From the NCBI RefSeq assembly GCF_020708045.1, contig NZ_JAJFES010000017.1:1-64000 (forward strand): DNA of 64,000 nt, written 5' to 3'. The notes beneath the pieces are model-generated. The model was given only the letters and a program-made list of their open reading frames with translations. It ran no database searches and was not told the origin of the DNA. Made by a program: the position numbers and the translations under genes. This stretch comes from Massilia sp. IC2-278 (GTDB taxonomy: Bacteria; Pseudomonadota; Gammaproteobacteria; Burkholderiales; Burkholderiaceae_D). Positions 49,936 to 58,647 of the stretch are shown piece after piece; the stretch's first letter is position 1, and every line of letters begins with the position of its first letter.

Positions 49936-50469
49936 TTATCGTGAAAAGGGCAGCATGCGCTGCATCACGCCGTCGCGGTCCAGCAGCAAGTGCTTGAACG
50001 CAGCCAGCACGTGGATGGCCACCAGGGCCGCGAGCAGCATGTTGAGCCAGTAGTGCAGGGCGCCGAGCGTGGGTTTCAGGGCGGCGTCGGCCTCGATCAG
50101 CGCAGGCAGCGGGAACAAACCGAAATACACGACCGGCACGCCGGCCGCCAGGCTGTAGAAATAACCGGACAGGGGCACGGCGAACATCAGCACGTAAAGC
50201 AGGCCGTGCAGGGAATGGGCGGCGTGGCGCTGCCAGGCGGGCATGTGGGCCGGGTAGGCCGGCGGGCGCGAGCGCAGGCGCCACAGCAGGCGCAGCGCGG
50301 CCAGCGCCAGTACCGTCACGCCGGCCCATTTGTGCCAGGAAAAGTAGCGCAGCTTGGTTGGGGTGAGGCCGGGAATGTCGGTCATCACCAAGCCGAGCGT
50401 GAATGTGGCAATGATGAGGACGGCAATCAGCCAGTGCAGGGCGATGGCGACGGAGGAATAACGCTGCAT
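49936..50469 (-). CDS. Cytochrome b561-family protein
   Basis: A 177-residue inner-membrane dihaem cytochrome with four helices. Haem-ligand histidines are in IALHWLIAVLII, FSWHKWAGV, AAHSLHGLLYVLMF and AIHVLAAFKHLLLDRDGVM, the standard CybB pattern. Such proteins oxidise quinol or transfer electrons to superoxide. First gene of the operon with the two YceI proteins, an arrangement seen widely in proteobacteria. Confidence 0.92.
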   Translation of the reverse strand: MQRYSSVAIALHWLIAVLIIATFTLGLVMTDIPGLTPTKLRYFSWHKWAGVTVLALAALRLLWRLRSRPPAYPAHMPAWQRHAAHSLHGLLYVLMFAVPLSGYFYSLAAGVPVVYFGLFPLPALIEADAALKPTLGALHYWLNMLLAALVAIHVLAAFKHLLLDRDGVMQRMLPFSR

Positions 50470-50668
50470 GGTCGATTGTCCGTGTTCGTACTGGTTAGCG
50501 CCAGACTATAACAAAAAGCCACGCCGGTGTGGGAGAGTCGGTTGTTTCTTTCTGTACACTAGCATGGATTGTTAAACGTGCACAGCCGTGAAGCCGCCGA
50601 ATGTAAAATCGAGACTAGCGTGAATTTATAATTTGGACGCGGCGTCGTCGCACCGTGTAAAGGAAGTC

Positions 50669-52648
50669 ATGCACCATCCCTTGTTCTTGTTGCGTCCGCG
50701 CGCACTGGCCATCTGGCTCGGCCTGGCGCTGTGCGCGTCGGCGCCGGCGATGGGCGCCACCTCCGCGCAGGCCGCAACGCCGTTGCCGGCGCCGCAAGCC
50801 GATTTCGCCGATCTGTCGATCGAGGAACTGGCGAACATCCAGGTCACTTCGGTCTCCAGGAAGCCCGAGCGCCTGCAGGATGCACCGGCCGCGGTGTTCG
50901 TCATCACCCACGAGGACATCCGCCGCGCCGGCGCGCGCAGCCTGCCCGAAGCGCTGCGCCTGGCGCCGAACCTGCAGGTGGCGCAGATCAGCAGCTACGG
51001 CCATGCCATCAGCGCGCGCGGCCTGAACGGCAGCAACAACAGCGCACCGAACAAACTGCTGGTGATGATCGATGGCCGCTCGGTGTATGCGCCGCTGTTT
51101 TCCGGCGTGTTCTGGGACATGCAGGACGTGATGCTGGAAGACGTCGAGCGCATCGAGGTCATCAGCGGGCCGGGCGGCACGATGTGGGGCGTGAACGCGG
51201 TGAACGGCGTGATCAACATCACGACCCGTTCGGCGCGCGAGACCCAGGGCAGCCTGGCCGTGCTGGGTGCGGGCAGCGACGGCGCCGACCTGGCTTTCCG
51301 CCAGGGCGAGCGCAGCGGGGACGCCAGCTGGCGCGTGTACGGCAAGGCGCTGCGCCGTTCCGCCGGCGAACTGGCCGGCGGCGCGCGCGTGGACGACGCC
51401 TGGCGCCAGGCGCAAATCGGCTTCCGTACCGACTGGGAGCGCGGCGCGGACACCTTTAGCGTCAACGGCAACGTGGTGCGCGGAGAGCTCGGGCAGCCGG
51501 AGCCGGGCGCCATTTCCGTCAGCGGCCTTGGGCTGCGCCTGGGCGACATCCGCACCGAAGGCGCCAACCTCACCGGGCGCTGGCAGCATGCGCTTCCCAA
51601 TAGCGGCAGCCTGGCCGTGCAGGCTTACCTCGACCACACGCGGCGCGAAGTGCCGCCCACCTTTACCGAATCGCTGTCGATCGCCGATGTCCAGTTCCAG
51701 CACACCTTGCCGGTACGGGGCGCCCACAGCCTGGTATGGGGCGCCAACTACCGTCACAGCTGGGACCGCGTCACCAACAGCGAAGTCATCGCCTTCCTGC
51801 CGGCGCGCGACCGGCAGACCTGGGCCAGCCTGTTTGCCCAGGACGAGATCGCATTGCGTCCGGACCTGAGCCTGACGCTCGGCGCCCGCATCGAACACAA
51901 TGATTACACCGGCAACGAATTCCTGCCCACGGCCCGCCTGTCCTGGCGCGTGGACCCGCACCATACGCTGTGGACGGCCGCGTCGCGCACGGTGCGCGCG
52001 CCGACCCGGCTCGACGTCGACGCGTATATCCCCGGCCGTCCGCCGTATCTGCTGCAGGGCGGACGCCAGGTGCGCTCCGAGGTGGCGCAGGTCTTCGAGC
52101 TCGGCTACCGCGGCCAGCCACTGCCGGGGCTGTCGTATTCGGCGACGCTGTTCCATAACGACTACGACCACCTGCGCACCCAGGAGATCGACCCGACCTC
52201 TACCTTCCTCACCTTCGGCAGCCTGATGGAGGGCAGGGCGACGGGGATTGAGATGTGGGGCAGCTACCAGCTCAACCGCGCCTGGCGCCTGTCGGGCGGG
52301 TTCACGGCGCTGCACGAGCGGCTGCGGTTGAAGGCGGGCAGCAACGACGCGGCCGGGCCGGGTTCGGCCGGCAAGGACCCGGAGCACACGCTGCAGCTGC
52401 GCTCGTACCATGCGTTCGATGAACGGCGCGAGCTGGAGGTGGCGCTGCGCAAGGTGGCGGCGCTCGAAAATCCTGGCGTGCCGGGGTACTGGGCGCTGGA
52501 TGCGCGCTTCGGCTGGCGCTTGCGGCCGAACCTGGAGCTGTCGGTGGTGGGGCAGAATCTGAACGGCAGCCATGGGGAGTATGGGGCGGTGGCGACCAGG
52601 CTGGAGCTGGAGCGCAGGGTGGGCGTCAAGCTTGTGTGGACCAATTGA
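50669..52648 (+). CDS. TonB-dependent outer-membrane receptor
   Basis: A 659-residue outer-membrane transporter. Signal peptide up to ASAPAMGA, TonB-box-like DLSIEELANIQVTSVSRK, then a plug domain (ITHEDIRRAGARSLPEALR, GTMWGVNAVNGVINI) at about 60-190. A 22-strand barrel follows, ending ...GVKLVWTN with the penultimate aromatic. ATG 50669 follows AAGGAAG and gives a normal signal peptide, so I prefer it to TTG 50633. The substrate (siderophore, vitamin or sugar) cannot be told; no partner ABC genes are adjacent. Confidence 0.88.
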   Translation: MHHPLFLLRPRALAIWLGLALCASAPAMGATSAQAATPLPAPQADFADLSIEELANIQVTSVSRKPERLQDAPAAVFVITHEDIRRAGARSLPEALRLAPNLQVAQISSYGHAISARGLNGSNNSAPNKLLVMIDGRSVYAPLFSGVFWDMQDVMLEDVERIEVISGPGGTMWGVNAVNGVINITTRSARETQGSLAVLGAGSDGADLAFRQGERSGDASWRVYGKALRRSAGELAGGARVDDAWRQAQIGFRTDWERGADTFSVNGNVVRGELGQPEPGAISVSGLGLRLGDIRTEGANLTGRWQHALPNSGSLAVQAYLDHTRREVPPTFTESLSIADVQFQHTLPVRGAHSLVWGANYRHSWDRVTNSEVIAFLPARDRQTWASLFAQDEIALRPDLSLTLGARIEHNDYTGNEFLPTARLSWRVDPHHTLWTAASRTVRAPTRLDVDAYIPGRPPYLLQGGRQVRSEVAQVFELGYRGQPLPGLSYSATLFHNDYDHLRTQEIDPTSTFLTFGSLMEGRATGIEMWGSYQLNRAWRLSGGFTALHERLRLKAGSNDAAGPGSAGKDPEHTLQLRSYHAFDERRELEVALRKVAALENPGVPGYWALDARFGWRLRPNLELSVVGQNLNGSHGEYGAVATRLELERRVGVKLVWTN

Positions 52649-52664
52649 TGCGGCGGTGGGGTGC

Positions 52665-52799
52665 GTAGGGTGGACACCTGTGTCCACGCTGTGCCACGGA
52701 TGGGTGTCGATATGTTCTCCATGACCTGCTGCCGTGGAGCTTTGCGTGTTTTGCGGCTGACCAGCAGCTCTACCGCGTGGGCACAGGTGCCCACCCTAC
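52665..52799. repeat. Palindromic intergenic repeat, locus H (inverted pair)
   Basis: The left unit from 52665 is identical over 27 bases to the first unit of locus A (GGACAC/GTGTCC stem). The right unit 52773-52799 is identical over 27 bases to the first unit of locus D (GGGCAC/GTGCCC stem). About 81 bases lie between them. Confidence 0.88.
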
Positions 52800-52835
52800 A
52801 AAAACGTCGCCAATAACGCGGTGAGCGTCACAAAC

Positions 52836-52871
52836 AAAAAAGCCCGCATCATTTCTGATGCGGGCTTTTTT
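52836..52871. terminator. Terminator after purB (bidirectional)
   Basis: 10-bp stem GCCCGCATCA/TGATGCGGGC with loop TTTC and A/T-runs on both sides, 16 bases beyond the purB stop on the minus strand. Confidence 0.92.
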
Positions 52872-52887
52872 CATACGGAGGCTATCC

Positions 52888-54267
52888 TCAGATCGCCTTG
52901 GCCAGCTGCGCCGCAATCCCCGTGTAGTTCGCCGGCGTCATCGCCAGCAGCAGCTCCCTGGCTTCCTGCGGAATCGCCAGCTTGCCGATGAACTCCTGCA
53001 GCGCTTCGCGGGTAATGCCCTTGCCGCGCGTGAGTTCCTTCAGCTGCTCGTACGGGTTCTCGATGCCGTAGCGGCGCATCACGGTCTGCACCGGCTCGGC
53101 CAGCACTTCCCAGCTGGCGTCCAGGTCCGCTTCCAGGCGGGCCGCATTCACTTCCAGCTTGTTCAGGCCGCGCAGGCAGCTGTCGTAGGCCAGCAGGGCG
53201 TAGCCGAAGCCGACGCCGATGTTGCGCAGCACGGTGGAATCGGTGAGGTCGCGCTGCATGCGCGAGACCGGCAGCTTCTCGGCCATATGGCGCAGCACGG
53301 CGTTAGCCAGGCCCAGGTTGCCTTCCGAGTTCTCGAAGTCGATCGGGTTGACTTTATGCGGCATGGTCGACGAACCGATTTCGCCGGCCTTCAGCTTCTG
53401 CTTGAAGTAGCCCAGCGAAACGTAGGTCCAGATGTCGCGGTTCAGGTCCAGCAGGATCGTGTTGGCGCGCGCGATCGCATCGAACATCTCGGCCATGTAG
53501 TCGTGCGGCTCGATCTGGATGGTGTAGGGATTGAAGGTCAGGCCCAGGCGCGATTCGATTACCTCCTTCGAAAACGCCTGCCAGTCGAAGCCAGGGTAGG
53601 CCGACAGGTGGGCATTGTAGTTGCCGACCGCGCCGTTCATCTTGCCGAGGATTTCGACGTCGGCGATGCGCTTCACGGCGCGCTGCAGGCGGGCGACCAC
53701 GTTGGCGAATTCCTTGCCGAGGGTGGTCGGGCTGGCGGTCTGGCCGTGGGTGCGCGAGAGCATCGGCAGCTCGGCGTTCACATGGGCGATCTCGGTCAGC
53801 TTGGCGATCACGTTCTGCAGGGCCGGCACGATCACGCCGTCGCGCGCGGCTTTGAGCATCATGCCGTGCGAGGTGTTGTTGATGTCTTCCGAGGTGCAGC
53901 CGAAGTGGATGAATTCCGACGCCGCCACCAGCTCCGGCACGTCCTTCACCTGTTCCTTCAGCCAGTACTCGACCGCCTTCACGTCGTGGTTCGTGACCGC
54001 TTCGATTTCCTTGATGCGCGCGGCGTCGGCTTCGCTGAAGTCCGCGGCCATCTTGTCGAGGTGGGCGATCGCTTCAGTCGAAAACGGCTTGATTTCGTCG
54101 AAGCCAGCCTGGGCCAGGGCCTGCAGCCAGGAGATCTCGACCTTCACGCGGTGGTGCATGAAGCCGGCTTCGGACAGGATCGGGCGCAGCTTGTCGGTCT
54201 TGGCGGCGTAGCGGCCGTCGAGCGGCGACAGGGCCGACAGGGAGGAAAGGGGGGCGGTAGCGGTCAT
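52888..54267 (-). CDS. purB: Adenylosuccinate lyase
   Basis: PurB cleaves SAICAR and adenylosuccinate in purine synthesis. The 459-residue protein starts MTATAPLSSLSALSPLDGRYAA and has fumarase/aspartase-superfamily motifs: FGCTSEDINNTSH, SRTHGQTASPTTLGKE, and the signature GSSTMPHKVNPIDFENSEGN with the mobile loop serines. Length matches the E. coli-type enzyme. ATG 54267 is chosen by family alignment; the frame is open 36 codons further. It is divergent from the GST gene. Confidence 0.97.
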   Translation of the reverse strand: MTATAPLSSLSALSPLDGRYAAKTDKLRPILSEAGFMHHRVKVEISWLQALAQAGFDEIKPFSTEAIAHLDKMAADFSEADAARIKEIEAVTNHDVKAVEYWLKEQVKDVPELVAASEFIHFGCTSEDINNTSHGMMLKAARDGVIVPALQNVIAKLTEIAHVNAELPMLSRTHGQTASPTTLGKEFANVVARLQRAVKRIADVEILGKMNGAVGNYNAHLSAYPGFDWQAFSKEVIESRLGLTFNPYTIQIEPHDYMAEMFDAIARANTILLDLNRDIWTYVSLGYFKQKLKAGEIGSSTMPHKVNPIDFENSEGNLGLANAVLRHMAEKLPVSRMQRDLTDSTVLRNIGVGFGYALLAYDSCLRGLNKLEVNAARLEADLDASWEVLAEPVQTVMRRYGIENPYEQLKELTRGKGITREALQEFIGKLAIPQEARELLLAMTPANYTGIAAQLAKAI

Positions 54268-54412
54268 GGCGGGCGTCCGTGCAAAAACGTCGATTTTACC
54301 ATTGGACTGGCCCGCGCCCCTTGTTGCGGGCGCGTCGAAAGCGGCCGTGACGGCGGTTTTTCGCGGCAGGGCCAATGTTATACTCTTATTAAATTATCCT
54401 TTCCGAGCATCT

Positions 54413-55033
54413 ATGAAACTCATCGGTTCGACCACCAGTCCCTATGTGCGCAAGGTCCGCGTCGTGATGGCGGAAAAGAAGCTCGACTACAGCTTCGAGC
54501 TCGATAACGTGTGGGCCGCGACCACCCAGGTCCACCTGTCCAACCCGCTCGGCAAGGTGCCCTGCCTGGTGATGGAAGACGGCAGCGCCCTCTACGACTC
54601 GCGCGTGATCGCCGAATACCTCGACACCCTCACGCCGGTGTGCAAGCTGCTGCCGGCCAACGGCAACGGCCGCGACCGCGCCGACGTGAAAGTCTGGGAA
54701 GCGCTGGCCGACGGCGTGCTCGATGCCGCCGTGCTGGTGCGCCTGGAACGCACGCTGCGCCCGCAGGAACAGCAAAGCCCGCAGTGGATCGCGCGCCAGC
54801 TGGGCAAGGTGACGGCCGGCTTGCAGATCATGTCGGAAAAGCTCGGCGACAGCGCCTACTGCATGGGCAAGAACTACTCGCTGGCCGATGTGGCCGTGGG
54901 TTGCGCGCTGGGCTGGCTGACGTTCCGCTTCCCGGAGATCGACTGGCGCGGTGACCATCCGAACCTGGCGCGCCTGCACGACAAGCTGGCCGAGCGCGCG
55001 TCCTTCAAGGACACCGTGCCGTTCGAAGCGTGA
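54413..55033 (+). CDS. Glutathione S-transferase-like protein
   Basis: A 206-residue cytoplasmic protein with a thioredoxin-like N domain (MKLIGSTTSPYVRKVRVVMA, GKVPCLVMEDG with the conserved cis-Pro, LYDSRVIAEYLD) and a helical C domain with SLADVAVGCALGWLTFR. The SPYVRKVR form suggests a serine-type (beta/theta-like) GST. A TATACT -10-like element is about 30 bases upstream. The next gene overlaps its stop codon by GTGA, so the two are coupled. Confidence 0.88.
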   Translation: MKLIGSTTSPYVRKVRVVMAEKKLDYSFELDNVWAATTQVHLSNPLGKVPCLVMEDGSALYDSRVIAEYLDTLTPVCKLLPANGNGRDRADVKVWEALADGVLDAAVLVRLERTLRPQEQQSPQWIARQLGKVTAGLQIMSEKLGDSAYCMGKNYSLADVAVGCALGWLTFRFPEIDWRGDHPNLARLHDKLAERASFKDTVPFEA

Positions 55034-55968
55034 GCGGCCCGGTGGATAACACGGCAACCGTCGTCTTCGGCGAAGCCCTGGTCGACGACTTCGCCACCGA
55101 GCAGGTGGTGGGCGGCGCGCCCTTCAACGTCGCGCGCCACCTGGCCGCCTTCATGGCGCCGCAGTTGATGATCACCCGCGTCGGCGCAGACCGCAACGGC
55201 GAAAGCGTGCGCGCCGAATTCGAGCGCTTCGCCATGTCGCAGGCCGGCCTGCAGCGCGACGCCATCGAGGAAACCGGCCGCGTGCTGGTCGAGCGCCTGG
55301 CCAAGGGCCACCGCTTCGTGATCGTGCCGAACCAGGCCTACGACTACATCGAACGCGAGGCGGCGCTGGCGGCCATGGCGTCGGTGACGCCCTCGGCCAT
55401 CTACTTCGGCACCCTGGCCCAGCGCAGCGAACGCTCGCGCGGCACGCTGCAGGCGCTCCTGTCAGCCACCCAGGCCACGCGCTTCCTCGACCTGAATTTG
55501 CGCGAAGGCCAGTACGGCGAGCGCACCGTCTTCCACGCGCTGCATGCGGCGGATATCGTGAAGGTGAACGAAGAAGAGCTGCAGGCTTTGTTCCAGTGGT
55601 ACTTCCAGCTCGGCCCGAACGACCCGCCGCTGGCCCCCAACGAAACCCGCTCGGCCTGCGCCGGCCTGCTGAAGATGTTCGGCCTGCAGGCGCTGATCGT
55701 CACGCTCGGTCACCGCGGCTCGGTGTATTTCGGCCGCGACGGCGCCACGATCGACACCCGCGACACGCCGGCGCCGCCCTTCGTCATCGACACGGTGGGG
55801 GCAGGGGATGCGTTCTCGGCGATCTTCCTGCTGGGCCGCGCACGCGGCTGGCCGCTGGACGTCACGCTCACGCGCGCCAACGAATTCGCCGGCGCCATCT
55901 GCGCCGTCACCGGCGCCGTGCCGCGCGACCTGGGCTTCTACGACAAGTGGATGAGCCGCTGGCGGTAA
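55030..55968 (+). CDS. PfkB-family carbohydrate kinase (fructokinase-like)
   Basis: A 312-residue ribokinase-fold kinase. It has FGEALVDDF at the start, GGAPFNVARHLAAF (sugar-binding Gly-Gly), DLNLREGQY and the PfkB signature DTVGAGDAFSAIF with the catalytic Asp. GTG 55030 overlaps the GST stop. Sequence order is that of fructokinases, but the exact sugar is not certain. It ends immediately (0 bases) before the stop of the convergent UPF0016 gene. Confidence 0.87.
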   Translation: MSGPVDNTATVVFGEALVDDFATEQVVGGAPFNVARHLAAFMAPQLMITRVGADRNGESVRAEFERFAMSQAGLQRDAIEETGRVLVERLAKGHRFVIVPNQAYDYIEREAALAAMASVTPSAIYFGTLAQRSERSRGTLQALLSATQATRFLDLNLREGQYGERTVFHALHAADIVKVNEEELQALFQWYFQLGPNDPPLAPNETRSACAGLLKMFGLQALIVTLGHRGSVYFGRDGATIDTRDTPAPPFVIDTVGAGDAFSAIFLLGRARGWPLDVTLTRANEFAGAICAVTGAVPRDLGFYDKWMSRWR

Positions 55969-56544
55969 TCAGAAACCGAAGCCTTCGCCGGCGCCCAGCA
56001 GGGTGGCGACACCGAGCGCCGCAAAGATCAGCGCCGCAATCCCGTGCACCAGCGTGAGCGGAATCTTGTTCGCGATCCGCTCGCCGAAGTACACCGCCGG
56101 CACGTTCGCCAGCATCATGCCGAAGGTGGTGCCGGCCACCACCGTCACGATCTCGTTGTAGCGCGCCGCCAGCGCCACGGTGGCCACCTGCGTCTTGTCC
56201 CCCATCTCGGCGACAAAGAACGCCAGCACGGTGGTGAAGAACACGCCGAACCTGGCCAGCGAGGCCTCGGTCTCATCGACTTCGTCGGGAATCATCGCCC
56301 ACACCGCCATGCCCAGGAACGAGAGCCCCAGCACCCAGCGCATGCTTGAAGGTCCCAGCAGCTCGCTCACCAGCGCGCCGACGGCGGCGGCAAAGGCGTG
56401 GTTGAGCAGGGTGGCGACAAGGATGCCGGCGACGATGGGCAGCGGACGGCGAAAGCGCGCGGCGAGGAGAAAGGCCAGGAGCTGCGTCTTGTCGCCGATT
56501 TCAGCGAGGCCGACGATGCCGGTAGCGACCAGGAAGGCATCCAT
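55969..56544 (-). CDS. UPF0016/TMEM165-GDT1-family cation exporter (Mn2+ type)
   Basis: A 191-residue inner-membrane protein of six helices in two repeats, each with the E-x-G-D-K-T hallmark: GLAEIGDKTQLLAFLL near the start and FVAEMGDKTQVATVAL in the second half. Bacterial members export Mn2+ (or Ca2+). ATG 56544 matches the family N terminus MDAFLVATGIVGLAE. I looked for a yybP-ykoY Mn riboswitch upstream and did not see one. Confidence 0.9.
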   Translation of the reverse strand: MDAFLVATGIVGLAEIGDKTQLLAFLLAARFRRPLPIVAGILVATLLNHAFAAAVGALVSELLGPSSMRWVLGLSFLGMAVWAMIPDEVDETEASLARFGVFFTTVLAFFVAEMGDKTQVATVALAARYNEIVTVVAGTTFGMMLANVPAVYFGERIANKIPLTLVHGIAALIFAALGVATLLGAGEGFGF

Positions 56545-56625
56545 AAAGTGGTGCGTGCAAAAGCGCGGATCATAGCAGAGTCCATCCCGCGTTAGCGCGT
56601 CAATACAGCGCCGGTTCCATGTTTG

Positions 56626-56652
56626 GCAGGGTGGACACCCGTGTCCACGCTG
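56626..56652. repeat. Palindromic intergenic repeat, locus I (single unit)
   Basis: Solitary forward unit, GCAGGGTGGACAC, loop CC, GTGTCCACGCTG; the only unpaired copy in the window. It lies between the UPF0016 exporter and the M1 peptidase. Confidence 0.8.
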
Positions 56653-56777
56653 TACGGCGCTTGCATGTCGAACACCGCGCCGCGCAGCGCCCCATCCTTT
56701 CGCACACCACCCTAAAGTGCTATCCTGCCCAGCTGCTTCCGCCGCCCCAGGGCCGGCCCCACCACCGACGAGACACC

Positions 56778-58634
56778 ATGACAACCAGTACCTTGCTGCG
56801 CGCCACCCTGTGCGCCATCCTCGGCACGGCCAGCGCGCAGGCCCTCGCGCTCGACCCGCTCAGCTACGCCAACTACGACCAGGTGCGCACCCGCGCCCTG
56901 CACATGGACCTGAAGGCCGACTTCGAGAAGAAGACCCTGTCCGGCTTTGCCGAACTGTCGCTCGACTGGCTCGACAAGTCCGCCCGCACCCTCGACCTCG
57001 ACACGCGCGAGCTGACGATCTCGAAGATCGAAGCCCAGGATGCCATGGGCCGCTGGACCCCGGCAAAGTACACCCTCGACAAGTTCGACCAGGAGAAGGG
57101 CCAGGCCCTGCACGTGCAGCTGCCCGCACAAGCGCCCAAGGTGCGCATCCACTACCACACCGCCCCCACCGCCAGCGCCCTGCAATGGCTCACGCCAGCC
57201 CAGACCCTGTCCGGCAAGCGTCCCTTCATGTTCAGCCAGTCGCAATCCATTAACGCGCGCTCCTGGGTGCCGGTGCAGGACACGCCGTCGGTGCGCTTTA
57301 CCTACACCGCACGCATCCAGGCCCCGCAAGGCCTGCGCGTGGTGATGAGCGCCGATAACGACCCGAAGGCGACGGGCAAGGGCGGCTGGAAATTCACCAT
57401 GCCGCAGCCGATTCCGTCCTACCTGCTGGCCATCGGCATCGGTGAGCTGGAAGCGCGCACCCTGGGCGGACGCACCGGCGTCTACGCCGAGCCGCTGCGC
57501 ATGGAAGCCGCCGCCTACGAACTGGCCGACACCGAAAAGATGGTCGAAGCCGCCGAGTCGCTCTATGGCCCCTATCGCTGGGGACGCTACGACATGCTGG
57601 TGCTGCCGCCGTCCTTCCCGATCGGCGGCATGGAGAATCCGCGCCTGACCTTTCTCACCCCGACCATGATCGCCGGCGACCGCAGCCTGGTCGACCTGAT
57701 CGCCCACGAACTGGCGCACAGCTGGTCGGGCAACCTGGTCACCAACGCCTCGTGGAAGCACTGGTGGCTGAATGAAGGTTTTACGACCTACGTGACCACC
57801 CGCATTCTTGAGGTCCTGTATGGCCAGGAAGTCGCGCTGATGAATTTGCAGCTCGAGCAGGAAGAAGCGATCGACTCGCTGAAGGAGATCCCGCCGGCGA
57901 AACAGGCCTTGATCACGCGCGCCGCCGACACCGGTTCGGCCACCTACACCGACGAAGGCCTGGCCTATCCGAAGGGCGCCTGGTTCCTGCGCACCCTGGA
58001 AGAGCGCGCCGGCCGCGCCGTGTTCGATCCCTTCCTGCGCGGCTGGTTCGACAGCCACGCCTTCCAGAGCGTGACCACCGACCAGTTCGTTGCCTACCTG
58101 CGCAGCAATTTGCTGGCGAAGCACCCACAGGTAATGAGCAATGCGGAACTCGACGAATGGCTGTACGGCCCGGGCATTCCGGCGAGCGCCAAGCACGCCA
58201 AGTCGCAGCGCTTGACGGCGCTGGATACCGCCACCGCCGCCTGGATCAAAGGCGAGCTGCCGACAGCGAAGCTCGACACCAAAGGCTGGACGGCCGCTGA
58301 GTGGATGAAGTTCCTGAACGATATCGACAACAAGGTGGATGCGAAGCGCCTAAAGGAACTGGACACCGCCTTTGGCCTGGCCAAGACCGGCAACAACGAA
58401 GTCGCCTTCCGCTTCTACCGCGCCGCCGTGCACGCCGGCTACCGCGACATCCGCCCGCAGCTGAACGCCTTCCTGATGAGCGTCGGCCGCCAGAAGTTCG
58501 TGGTGCCGCTGTACACCGCACTGCGCGCGAATGCGGAAGACCGCGCCTGGGCCGAGAGCGTCTACAAGTCCGCCCGCGAACGCTACCACCCCGAAACGCA
58601 GGGAAGCGTCGATAAACAGATGGTCAAACAATAA
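56778..58634 (+). CDS. M1-family metallopeptidase (leukotriene A4 hydrolase/aminopeptidase-like)
   Basis: A 618-residue exported zinc aminopeptidase with a signal peptide (MTTSTLLRATLCAILGTASAQALA). Exopeptidase motif GGMEN at 283-287, zinc site HELAH (310-314) with distal Glu333 in WWLNEGFTTY. A C-terminal helical LTA4H-type domain (about 470-618) identifies the subfamily. ATG 56778 is chosen for the signal peptide. It is followed 13 bases later by a serine hydrolase gene, possibly co-transcribed. Confidence 0.93.
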   Translation: MTTSTLLRATLCAILGTASAQALALDPLSYANYDQVRTRALHMDLKADFEKKTLSGFAELSLDWLDKSARTLDLDTRELTISKIEAQDAMGRWTPAKYTLDKFDQEKGQALHVQLPAQAPKVRIHYHTAPTASALQWLTPAQTLSGKRPFMFSQSQSINARSWVPVQDTPSVRFTYTARIQAPQGLRVVMSADNDPKATGKGGWKFTMPQPIPSYLLAIGIGELEARTLGGRTGVYAEPLRMEAAAYELADTEKMVEAAESLYGPYRWGRYDMLVLPPSFPIGGMENPRLTFLTPTMIAGDRSLVDLIAHELAHSWSGNLVTNASWKHWWLNEGFTTYVTTRILEVLYGQEVALMNLQLEQEEAIDSLKEIPPAKQALITRAADTGSATYTDEGLAYPKGAWFLRTLEERAGRAVFDPFLRGWFDSHAFQSVTTDQFVAYLRSNLLAKHPQVMSNAELDEWLYGPGIPASAKHAKSQRLTALDTATAAWIKGELPTAKLDTKGWTAAEWMKFLNDIDNKVDAKRLKELDTAFGLAKTGNNEVAFRFYRAAVHAGYRDIRPQLNAFLMSVGRQKFVVPLYTALRANAEDRAWAESVYKSARERYHPETQGSVDKQMVKQ

Positions 58635-58647
58635 AAGGAACCCGAGA

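Noticed and set aside
56545..56625. yybP-ykoY manganese riboswitch upstream of the UPF0016 exporter
   Set aside because: The leader between the gene and the repeat is too short, and I could not find the paired conserved loops.
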